From assembly GCA_030643125.1 (NCBI GenBank), contig DAOWML010000025.1, positions 1-13,227 on the forward strand: 13,227 nt of DNA. Direction: 5' to 3'. The stretch comes from Bacteroidales bacterium (GTDB lineage Bacteria > Bacteroidota > Bacteroidia > Bacteroidales > UBA12077). The position numbers and the translations under genes were made by a program. Shown one piece after another: positions 6,871 through 13,227 of the stretch (position 1 is the first letter of the stretch; every line of letters starts with the position of its first letter). Below the pieces are notes generated by a model. The model did not search any database, was not told where the DNA came from, and saw only the letters and a program-made list of their open reading frames with translations.

Positions 6871-7809
6871 ATGAAAAAACAATCTCTGTTTCTTGCCATT
6901 TTATTAATGGTTTCTTTGCTGCTAAAGGCACAACAAGATCCTCAATTTACCCAGACAATGTTTACACAGTTGCTAATAAATCCCGGATATGCAGGGAGTG
7001 AAGATAAAATTTGCGCTTACGCGTTGCAAAGAGTACAATGGACAGAGTTTGGTGATGGAGCACCTTCAGTTACCGTTTTTAATGTTGATGCCGCTATAAA
7101 AAACAGATTTGGATTGGGACTTTCTCTTGAAAATGATGAATTAGGGTTTGATAAAGACTTTAAAATCAATTTATCAATTGCATATAAACAGCCTATTGGT
7201 AATGGAAAGTTAGGAATAGGTGTGAAGTGGGGAGTTGCTAATTCTGCAATCGATTTACAAGGTTCAGAATGGATTACTCCAACAGACGATCCGGCTATCG
7301 ATAATGCAATACCTGAAAATGGTAGCGAGGCAATGACTTTTCTTGATTTTGGTTTCGGGTTATATTATAAAACTCAAGATTTGTATTTAGGAATTTCATC
7401 TACACATTTGAATGAACCAAAATTTGAATTTGATAAAGGAACACCATCTTTAAAAAGACATTATTATATAATAGCCGGATATAATCTGCCATTTGCTAAT
7501 CCCTTATTGGAATTTAAACCAGGCATTGTAGTTCAGTCTGATGGTACAAACTCTCAATTAGCAATAAATGCATTAATTGCATACAATAAAAAGTTATGGG
7601 GTGGCGTTTCTCTAAGAACGGATAATGCAATTTCTGGTATTTTGGGATTAGAATTATTTAAATGGGTGAAAGTTAGTTATTCATACGACTTTGTTGTCTC
7701 CGATTTAATGGGATATAATAATGGAACACATGAAATAATGATGGGATTTTGTTTAGATGTTAAGAAAGATAAAACACCAGAAAAGTATAAGAGTATAAGA
7801 TTTTTATAA
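6871..7809 (+). CDS. porP: Type IX secretion system outer-membrane protein PorP/SprF family
   Basis: Outer-membrane beta-barrel protein of the T9SS. In studied systems PorP or SprF proteins lie next to the GldK/GldN ring and help attach machinery or cargo at the surface. The ATG at 6871 starts a clear signal peptide (lysines, hydrophobic core LFLAILLMVSLLL, cleavage after LKA at residue 20). A TTG at 6850 would put seven residues before the signal and is rejected. The mature protein begins QQDPQFTQTMFTQLLINPGYAGS, the family's N-terminal signature, and continues with alternating amphipathic strands typical of a small barrel. Total length is 312 residues, normal for the family. It is followed by gldK after 60 bases. 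In Flavobacterium the gene upstream of gldK is usually not of this family, so this order is closer to the porP-K-L-M-N arrangement of Porphyromonas. Confidence 0.93.
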   Translation: MKKQSLFLAILLMVSLLLKAQQDPQFTQTMFTQLLINPGYAGSEDKICAYALQRVQWTEFGDGAPSVTVFNVDAAIKNRFGLGLSLENDELGFDKDFKINLSIAYKQPIGNGKLGIGVKWGVANSAIDLQGSEWITPTDDPAIDNAIPENGSEAMTFLDFGFGLYYKTQDLYLGISSTHLNEPKFEFDKGTPSLKRHYYIIAGYNLPFANPLLEFKPGIVVQSDGTNSQLAINALIAYNKKLWGGVSLRTDNAISGILGLELFKWVKVSYSYDFVVSDLMGYNNGTHEIMMGFCLDVKKDKTPEKYKSIRFL

Positions 7810-7839
7810 AATTTATAATAAAAAATTAAAGAATTATTG

Positions 7840-7855
7840 TTATTTTGCAAAATAA
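7840..7855. repeat. Perfect 16-bp palindrome in front of gldK
   Basis: TTATTTTGCAAAATAA is self-complementary over all 16 bases and ends 14 bases before the gldK ATG. It contains a TATTTTG that is one base short of the TAnnTTTG promoter element, and no TTTG lies at the right distance upstream. It could be a regulator site inside the operon or a weak mRNA hairpin; no T-tract follows that would make it a terminator. Confidence 0.4.
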
Positions 7856-7869
7856 ATATTTAAAATATC

Positions 7870-9198
7870 ATGAAAAAAATACTTGTTGTTAGTATACTAT
7901 TGGCAATCTCTTTTAGTTGTAGTAAATACAATGCTGGAGAATTAACCGGAGTTCAAGGCAGAAAAGGATGGTTTGAATCCCAACCATACGGTATGGTTTT
8001 CGTACCAATGGGGAGTTTCAACATGGGGCCAAGTGACCAGGATGTTGCTTGGGCAATGATAGCTTATCAGAGAACAGTTTCTGTTGATGCCTTTTGGATG
8101 GACGAAACGGAAATAACTAATAATGAGTATCGTCAGTTTGTATATTATGTTCGTGATTCTATTATGCGAAGAAAATTAGGTGAACAAATTGAAGATTTTC
8201 TTATTGCAGAAGATCAATTTGGAAATCCAATTGAACCACCAATTATCAACTGGGATGTTGAAATAGATATGATGGATGAAGAACAGTCCGAAATATTAAA
8301 CGAATTATATTTGGCTGAACATGAAAGATTTTATCGTCGTAAGGAAATTGATACCCGAAAACTAATGTTTGAGTATTATCGAGTTGACATGAACCAAGCA
8401 GCGTTAAAATCTAACAGATATAATTTCGATACCAAAGAATATACAGGATCTGCTATAAATTCACAAGGAGAAAGAATGGATGTTGAAGATCGTTCAGCAT
8501 TTGTACTAAGAGATGTCATTAATGTATATCCCGACACTCTTTGTTGGATAAGTGATTTTACATATTCGTTTAACGAGCCTTATACAAATATGTATTTCTG
8601 GCATCCTTCTTTTGATAATTATCCTGTGGTTGGTGTAACTTGGAAGCAGGCTAGAGCATTCACTGTTTGGAGAACACAATATCTAAATAATGAATTAATG
8701 AGAAGTGGTGAAGGATTTGTTCAGGATTTTAGATTACCGAGCGAATCGGAATGGGAATATGCAGCCAGAGGAAACTTAGATCTTTCAATGTATCCATGGG
8801 GCGGAATGTACACAAGGAATAAGTTAGGATGTTTTTTAGCAAACTTCAAACCATTAAGAGGTAACTATGTTGATGATGGTGGAATGATACCTGTAGCTGT
8901 TGGTAGTTATTCTCCAAACGAATATGGTCTTTTTGATATGGCAGGAAATGTTTCAGAATGGACAGCCAACGCATTTGACGAATCAGCTTATAGTTTTATG
9001 CACGATATGAATCCTGATTATAAATATGAATCTTTGCCAGACGACCCACCATCAATGAAACGTAAAGTATTAAGGGGTGGTTCATGGAAAGATATCGGAT
9101 ATTTTTTACAAAATGGAACCAGAGCGTATGAATTTCAGGATTCTGCAAAATCTTATATAGGCTTTAGATGTGTACGTTCATATTTGGGTGTTAATTAG
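7870..9198 (+). CDS. gldK: T9SS/gliding lipoprotein GldK (PorK)
   Basis: Outer-membrane lipoprotein that, with GldN/PorN, forms the large periplasmic ring of the T9SS. The N-terminus is a lipoprotein signal with candidate lipid-bearing Cys17 (LAISFSC); the lipobox is loose, as is common in Bacteroidota. The body is a formylglycine-generating-enzyme-like (FGE-sulfatase) fold: MVFVPMGSFNMG (42-53), DETEITNNEY (78-87), YPVVGVTWKQARAF (251-264), FRLPSESEWEYAARG (287-301), EYGLFDMAGNVSEWT (351-365), LRGGSW (401-406) and IGFRC (430-434). A roughly 150-residue segment (about 97-250), rich in charged residues, interrupts the fold and is typical of GldK rather than enzymes. The catalytic cysteines of true FGE, expected just after RGGS, are absent, so the role is structural. 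The 442-residue length is normal. porP precedes it and gldL follows after 35 bases, indicating one operon. Confidence 0.95.
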   Translation: MKKILVVSILLAISFSCSKYNAGELTGVQGRKGWFESQPYGMVFVPMGSFNMGPSDQDVAWAMIAYQRTVSVDAFWMDETEITNNEYRQFVYYVRDSIMRRKLGEQIEDFLIAEDQFGNPIEPPIINWDVEIDMMDEEQSEILNELYLAEHERFYRRKEIDTRKLMFEYYRVDMNQAALKSNRYNFDTKEYTGSAINSQGERMDVEDRSAFVLRDVINVYPDTLCWISDFTYSFNEPYTNMYFWHPSFDNYPVVGVTWKQARAFTVWRTQYLNNELMRSGEGFVQDFRLPSESEWEYAARGNLDLSMYPWGGMYTRNKLGCFLANFKPLRGNYVDDGGMIPVAVGSYSPNEYGLFDMAGNVSEWTANAFDESAYSFMHDMNPDYKYESLPDDPPSMKRKVLRGGSWKDIGYFLQNGTRAYEFQDSAKSYIGFRCVRSYLGVN

Positions 9199-9233
9199 TT
9201 TGTAGTTATTTAGAAACTTTAAAATTTTGTGTT

Positions 9234-10199
9234 ATGATTAATATGGCAGAATTAGTTCAAAGTTCAGGATGGAAGAACTTTATGGCAAAATTATATGGTA
9301 TTGGAGCCGCCGTTGTTATAGGAGGTGCCTTATTTAAAATTATGCACTGGCCGATGGCTTCTGAGATGTTAATAGCAGGGATGGGTACCGAGGTAATAAT
9401 TTTCTTCTTTTCAGCTTTTGAACCAATGCACGAAGAAGTTGATTGGACACTTGTATATCCGGAGTTGACAGGCCTTACTGAAGATGAATTTGCTCCAATA
9501 GCACGAGGAGAAGGAGTTTCTGGAGGAGGAGGAGGGTTTGGTAAACTTGACGAAATGTTGGAAAGTGCTGATATTAAACCCGAATTGTTTGAAAAATTAG
9601 GGAAAGGATTAAAAAATTTAAATCAAACGACACAAAATTTAATAAACGTTTCAGATGCGGCTCAAGCAACCAATCAGTTTGTTGATAATATTCAGGCTGC
9701 TTCTGAGTCAGTTTCTTCTATGACAGAATCTTATGGACAATCAGCCGAAAAGTTAAGCGGTTCGGTTGAAGGTTTAGTCGATTCATATCAGAAATCTTCT
9801 GAAATGATGGATGAATCAAGTAAAAATGTTGCAGAACAACTTGCTCAAGCTAGCGATGGTTTTATTACAAATTATAAAAATATAGAAGAAAAAATACAAG
9901 CAAATATTGAAATGATTTCTAATGGAAATCAGACATATAATGAAAAACTGGAATCTTTAAATAAAAATTTATCTGCATTAAATTCTGTGTATGAATTACA
10001 AATGCAAAGCACAAATGAACATTTAAAATCATCAAAGAACTTATTTGATGAATTAGATGGAATAATGAATAATCTTAAAGGTTCGGCAGATGAGACAAAT
10101 GTTTATAGAGAAGAAATTGCTAAACTAAATAATAATTTGGCAGCATTAAATAATGTTTATGGTAATATGCTGTCTGCAATGAATATTACTAACAAGTAA
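9234..10199 (+). CDS. gldL: T9SS/gliding motor inner-membrane protein GldL (PorL)
   Basis: Inner-membrane stator ring that, with GldM, converts proton flow into rotation driving type IX secretion and gliding. Two transmembrane helices occur at about residues 20-39 (YGIGAAVVIGGALFKIMHW) and 45-62 (MLIAGMGTEVIIFFFSAF). They carry Lys35 and His38 in the first and Glu53 in the second, which match by spacing and context the lysine, histidine and glutamate implicated in proton coupling in GldL structures. A glycine-rich linker (94-103) leads to a long, Ser/Asn/Gln-rich helical cytoplasmic tail. That tail contains a repeated motif: LNKNLSALNSVY (242-253) and LNNNLAALNNVY (298-309). The start is the ATG at 9234; an ATG at 9243 would shorten it by three residues and cannot be excluded. 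gldM begins six bases after its stop, consistent with coupled expression of the two motor subunits. Confidence 0.95.
   Translation: MINMAELVQSSGWKNFMAKLYGIGAAVVIGGALFKIMHWPMASEMLIAGMGTEVIIFFFSAFEPMHEEVDWTLVYPELTGLTEDEFAPIARGEGVSGGGGGFGKLDEMLESADIKPELFEKLGKGLKNLNQTTQNLINVSDAAQATNQFVDNIQAASESVSSMTESYGQSAEKLSGSVEGLVDSYQKSSEMMDESSKNVAEQLAQASDGFITNYKNIEEKIQANIEMISNGNQTYNEKLESLNKNLSALNSVYELQMQSTNEHLKSSKNLFDELDGIMNNLKGSADETNVYREEIAKLNNNLAALNNVYGNMLSAMNITNK
9933..10172 (+). repeat. Two copies of a helical motif in the GldL cytoplasmic tail
   Basis: Residues 234-257 and 290-313 of GldL align without gaps, 56 residues apart. Shared positions include Y235/Y291, L242/L298, N243/N299, N245/N301, L246/L302, A248/A304, L249/L305, N250/N306, V252/V308 and Y253/Y309. 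The DNA of the copies (9933-10004 and 10101-10172) has diverged, so this is an old protein-level duplication or convergence, not a recent DNA repeat. Confidence 0.65.
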
Positions 10200-10205
10200 T
10201 TTGTT

Positions 10206-11840
10206 ATGGCTCACGGAAAAGAAACTCCCAGGCAGAAAATGATCGGTATGATGTATTTGGTGTTAACAGCTATGTTAGCATTAAATGTTTCTGCTGAAGT
10301 TTTAGATGCATTTGGCGCTGTTGATCATGGTTTGAGAAAAACAGCTAAAAATTATACTGAAAAAAATCAGGTTCTTTATAGTGACTTTAACCAACAATAC
10401 GTTCAGAATGAAATTAAGGTAAAACCGTGGAAAGATAAGGCTGATGAGGTAAAAAGACGATCTGATGAATTATTCGAGTATATTCAGGATTTAAAAAAAG
10501 AAATTATTGCTGATAACGGACAAGGAGATATTGAGGATGGTGTTATTACGGAGGAAGGAGAAATAATTAACGAAAATATTGAGGGTAAAGATGGATCTGA
10601 TGCACCTAGCCGGGTATTAATCGGGCCAAACATGGATGGTAAAGCATTTGAATTAAAGAAAAAAATTCAGGAATACAGAGAATATTTAGTTAGTTTAGTT
10701 GATGAAGATGACCTTACAGTTATTCATTCTCTTGAAATTAATTTGGAAACAAATGATCCTCCTCCTTCAAAAGATGGAGAAAGGAAAGTATGGGAAGTAA
10801 AGTATTTTTCGCATATGCCTTTAGCTGCAGTAATGCCTTTACTAACAAAAATGCAGGTTGATATTCGCAACTCTGAATCGGAAATAGTTCAGTATTTATA
10901 TAATCAAATTTCTGCTGGTTCAATACCTTTTAATAAATTAGAAGCTACAGTAATTCCAAATACCAGTTATGTTTTGCAAGGGAATGAATATCTGGCAGAC
11001 GTGTTTATTGCAGCAGTTGATACTACTGCTCCTCCAATTGTTTTAATTGGTCGATACGATTCAACATTAACTGACGAAGGAATATATAAATATAAGATGG
11101 TTGGTAGTTATGATACGTGTGAAGTTATAAATGGTAGAGGAAAATTTTCTAGTATGGGGTCGGGCTTAGGTAAACAAACCTGGGGCGGATTAATTAAATT
11201 GATGGGGCCTGATGGTAATTATATTACCAGAGCTTTTAAACGCGAATATCAGGTTGCTAAACCTAATTTAGTTGTTTCTCCAACTAAAATGAATGTTTTT
11301 TATGTTGGTGTTGAAAATCCGGTGAGCATATCTATTGCGGGTGTTGCAGGCAATAAAATTTCGCCTAGTATTACAAATGGTAGTATAAGAAAACAAAGGG
11401 ATGGTGATTATATTGTTCTGCCGAAAAGACCTGGTAATAGCTTAATTTCTGTTCGGGCTGAAATAGACGGAGTAAAAAAGAATATGGGAACTGCTCAATT
11501 TAGAGTAAGAGGTTTACCGGATCCGGTTGTTAAAGTTGCTAATAAAAAGGGTGGTAAAATTCAGAAAAATGTATTGGCGGCTCAAACAGGAGTATTCGCC
11601 GTGATGGAAAATTTTGAATTTGATTTGGAATTTAAGATTACTCAATTTACTGTATCTACTACCGACAGAGGAGGTTATACCATTGACGCAGGTACTAAAG
11701 GAAATATATTTACCAAAGCACAACGGAGTTTAATTAAGAACTTACGAAGAACACAAAGATTAAATATAGAGGATATTAAAGCTGTTGGGCCTGATGGTAG
11801 TGTTAGAAATTTAGCACCTATTGTATTTGAAATAATTTAA
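10206..11840 (+). CDS. gldM: T9SS/gliding motor protein GldM (PorM)
   Basis: Single-pass inner-membrane protein whose dimer threads the GldL ring and reaches across the periplasm to the GldK/GldN ring, passing motor movement outwards. The N-terminus MAHGKETPRQKMIGMMY has Arg9, the arginine known to matter in GldM for the motor. A transmembrane helix covers about residues 12-29, without signal cleavage. The periplasmic part fits the four-domain layout. A helical D1 (about 30-240) contains an acidic, probably disordered insertion (about 103-132). D2 begins near FNKLEATVIPNTSYVL (242 on), D3 near PNLVVSPTKMNVFYVG (353 on), and D4 starts after the conserved RGLPDPVVKV (435-444). The 544 residues are at or slightly above the usual length. 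The gene lies six bases after gldL and 17 before gldN. Confidence 0.96.
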   Translation: MAHGKETPRQKMIGMMYLVLTAMLALNVSAEVLDAFGAVDHGLRKTAKNYTEKNQVLYSDFNQQYVQNEIKVKPWKDKADEVKRRSDELFEYIQDLKKEIIADNGQGDIEDGVITEEGEIINENIEGKDGSDAPSRVLIGPNMDGKAFELKKKIQEYREYLVSLVDEDDLTVIHSLEINLETNDPPPSKDGERKVWEVKYFSHMPLAAVMPLLTKMQVDIRNSESEIVQYLYNQISAGSIPFNKLEATVIPNTSYVLQGNEYLADVFIAAVDTTAPPIVLIGRYDSTLTDEGIYKYKMVGSYDTCEVINGRGKFSSMGSGLGKQTWGGLIKLMGPDGNYITRAFKREYQVAKPNLVVSPTKMNVFYVGVENPVSISIAGVAGNKISPSITNGSIRKQRDGDYIVLPKRPGNSLISVRAEIDGVKKNMGTAQFRVRGLPDPVVKVANKKGGKIQKNVLAAQTGVFAVMENFEFDLEFKITQFTVSTTDRGGYTIDAGTKGNIFTKAQRSLIKNLRRTQRLNIEDIKAVGPDGSVRNLAPIVFEII

Positions 11841-11857
11841 AATTTAAAAATATTACT

Positions 11858-12700
11858 ATGAAAAGATTTTTTGTTGTTTTACTTGTTATTGGAATTTTTG
11901 GCGCAATTTTTAACGAACAACAAAGTTATGCCCAGAATGTAAATGATGGTGTATATATAAAAGAAAATATACCAGGTAAAAGACCAGTACCATATGCAAA
12001 TCTAAGAGAAGCTGATATATTATGGACAAAGAAAATCTGGCAGATTATAGATTGTAGAGAAAAAATGAATCATCCTTTCTACTATCCTATAGTTGATATG
12101 GATGATAGAAAAAGCTTGATTAGCTTATTAATATATGGAATTAATAACGAAGGTTTAACAGCTTTTAAAGACCATGAGTTTAAAGAACTGGCAACAAGAG
12201 ATGAAGTGTATCAGATGTTCGATGCTTTGCCTGACACTCAATACGTGCCTAATCCAAATACTGGTGAATTAGTACTGACAGTAATTGAAGGAGAAATAAA
12301 GTACGACGAAGTTTATCAGTACGAACTAAAAGAACAATGGTATTTTGATAAACAGCATTCAATTATGAAGGTAAGGGTGCTGGCAATTTGTCCTATCAGA
12401 AGGTTTCTGGATGTTGAAACAGGTCAGATGAGAAAACAGCGAACATTTTGGATATACTTTCCTGAAGTAAGACCATTATTAGCCGGACAGGAGGTTTTTA
12501 ACAGGCATAACGATGCTCAAAGAATAAGCTTTGATGATATGTTTTTTCAAAGAAGATTTAGTAGTTATATAGTAAGGGAGACCAATGTTTACGATAACAG
12601 AGAAGTTATGGCTTACATGCAGGGATTAAATACGCTACTTGAAGCGGAGAAAATTAAGCAAGAGCTTTTTGAAATGGAGCATGATTTATGGGAGTTCTAG
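11858..12700 (+). CDS. gldN: T9SS/gliding periplasmic ring protein GldN (PorN)
   Basis: Periplasmic partner of the GldK lipoprotein in the T9SS ring, which also contacts the tip of GldM. The signal peptide is clear: MKR, hydrophobic core FFVVLLVIGIFGAIF, and a likely cut after SYA at residue 25. The mature 255 residues contain family landmarks: PVPYANLREADILWTKKIWQIID (about 42-64), MNHPFYYPI (71-79), and the YFDKQHSIMKVRVLAICPI stretch in the middle. A charged helical C-terminus ends in HDLWEF. The total of 280 residues is slightly short of some family members but shows no sign of truncation. It is the last gene of the cluster and is followed by a hairpin terminator. Confidence 0.95.
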   Translation: MKRFFVVLLVIGIFGAIFNEQQSYAQNVNDGVYIKENIPGKRPVPYANLREADILWTKKIWQIIDCREKMNHPFYYPIVDMDDRKSLISLLIYGINNEGLTAFKDHEFKELATRDEVYQMFDALPDTQYVPNPNTGELVLTVIEGEIKYDEVYQYELKEQWYFDKQHSIMKVRVLAICPIRRFLDVETGQMRKQRTFWIYFPEVRPLLAGQEVFNRHNDAQRISFDDMFFQRRFSSYIVRETNVYDNREVMAYMQGLNTLLEAEKIKQELFEMEHDLWEF

Positions 12701-12722
12701 TAAACAAATAAATATAGAATAG

Positions 12723-12753
12723 AAAGAGAGACGCTTTAAACGTCTCTTTTTTT
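12723..12753 (+). terminator. Rho-independent terminator after gldN, possibly bidirectional
   Basis: AGAGACG (12727-12733) pairs perfectly with CGTCTCT (12741-12747) around a seven-base loop. Flanking A/T pairs can lengthen the stem, and a run of seven T spans 12747-12753. The 22-base distance from the gldN stop fits termination of the T9SS operon. On the opposite strand the same hairpin lies directly after the manC stop, whose TAA (12752-12754) overlaps the T-tract. The run downstream on that strand is mixed C/T (CTCTCTTTCT), so termination in that direction would be weaker. Confidence 0.85.
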
Positions 12754-13227
12754 ATAAATATTTTTCTCCAAGTTTTAGTTTTACATCATTGACATATTGT
12801 TTAATTTCTTGTTCATCTTCCTTTTTACATACTAATAAAATGTTACCTGACTCTACAATAATTAAATCTTTTAAACCTTGTAAAACAACAAGTTTATCTT
12901 TAGGCATATTAACAATACAGTTTTCTAATTCATAAGAAAACACATTGCCTCCTAAAATAGCATTTTTGTTATCGTCTTTCGAGCTATTTTCGTGCAAAGA
13001 ACCCCATGTTCCTAGATCTGCCCAACCAAAATCACTGCAATAAACATATACATTATCTGCTTTTTCCATTATACCATAATCAATGGAAATATTTTTACAT
13101 TCATAATAGGTGTGAGAAATAAATTCAGATTCCTTTGCTGTATCATAAATGCTTATACCTTCGCTAAATAATGCATCTATTTCGGGTAAATTAGTCTCAA
13201 AAGCTTTCATTATAGACTTTAGAGACC
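12752..13227 (-). CDS. manC: Mannose-1-phosphate guanylyltransferase, C-terminal part (5' end outside window)
   Basis: Makes GDP-mannose from mannose 1-phosphate and GTP in the cytoplasm, a precursor for mannose- and fucose-containing surface polysaccharides and glycoproteins. The frame stays open to the right edge (visible upstream residues SLKSI before the ATG at 13208-13210), so that ATG is internal and the true start lies beyond 13227. About 157 residues are visible, under half of the usual roughly 360. The key signature is SIDYGIMEKADNVYVYCSDFGWADLGTW, at about residues 43-70 counting from that internal ATG. There the SIDYG(I/V)ME and DxGWxDxGTW motifs of the sugar-nucleotidyltransferase family contribute to the sugar and metal site. 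The NAILGG and LVVLQGLKDLIIVES beta-strand pattern that follows is the normal end of the short guanylyltransferase type. No fused phosphomannose isomerase domain is present. It is convergent with gldN and shares its terminator region. Confidence 0.92.
   Translation of the reverse strand, partial: SLKSIMKAFETNLPEIDALFSEGISIYDTAKESEFISHTYYECKNISIDYGIMEKADNVYVYCSDFGWADLGTWGSLHENSSKDDNKNAILGGNVFSYELENCIVNMPKDKLVVLQGLKDLIIVESGNILLVCKKEDEQEIKQYVNDVKLKLGEKYL

Noticed and set aside
10738..10923. 61-codon open frame on the - strand inside gldM
   Set aside because: Antisense shadow of GldM domain D1; no signal, motif or promoter supports it.
11514..11723. 69-codon open frame on the - strand inside gldM
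   Set aside because: Antisense to the conserved GldM C-terminal domain; composition is that of a shadow frame.
12701..12751. Repeat or attachment site at the gldN/manC junction
   Set aside because: The inverted repeat is fully explained as a hairpin/T-tract terminator between convergent genes.
1..13227. CRISPR array, insertion sequence, tRNA or rRNA
   Set aside because: No regularly spaced direct repeats, transposase motifs, cloverleaf or rRNA-like sequence were found on either strand.

Overview
This AT-rich window comes from a member of the phylum Bacteroidota. The main evidence is a complete porP-gldK-gldL-gldM-gldN cluster, the core of the type IX secretion system (T9SS), which is confined to that phylum. 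Promoter-like sequences of the Bacteroidota type (TTTG plus TAnnTTTG) support this. Clear Shine-Dalgarno sites are absent. The PorP-K-L-M-N order and the protein sequences fit a Bacteroidales/Marinilabiliales-like or related lineage, but the genus cannot be named from the sequence alone.

Left part (1-3015): the 3' part of a peptide-type ABC transporter ATPase on the + strand runs head-on into a class A penicillin-binding protein (PBP1A) on the - strand. Their stop codons share bases. The PBP1A reading frame is broken once, near 1676-1690: the glycosyltransferase half and the transpeptidase half lie in different frames with a 32-base overlap. Both halves keep all their catalytic motifs, so this is either a recent frameshift or a sequencing/assembly error.

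Middle part (3016-6675): PBP1A and topA (DNA topoisomerase I) diverge from a short intergenic stretch that has a good topA promoter and a perfect palindrome. A gene for an arginase-fold protein follows topA after 38 bases. All the metal-binding motifs expected of an active ureohydrolase are degraded in it. From memory, this pairing of topA with an arginase-like gene upstream of the T9SS cluster recurs in Bacteroidota.

Right part (6676-12753): after a 195-base spacer with a candidate promoter and a palindrome come porP (outer-membrane beta-barrel), gldK (lipoprotein of the periplasmic ring), gldL and gldM (proton-driven inner-membrane motor) and gldN (ring partner of GldK). They are tightly spaced and end at a strong hairpin/T-tract terminator. 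GldL and GldM form the rotary motor, GldM spans the periplasm to the GldK/GldN ring, and PorP/SprF-type proteins lie at the outer membrane. The terminator is also placed to serve the convergent 3' part of a mannose-1-phosphate guanylyltransferase gene that leaves the window on the right.

I found no mobile element, CRISPR array, tRNA or rRNA. The window is mostly conserved core machinery. The items most worth a second look are the apparently dead arginase-fold protein linked to the T9SS, the PBP1A frameshift, an internal repeat in the GldL tail, and palindromes placed at promoters.
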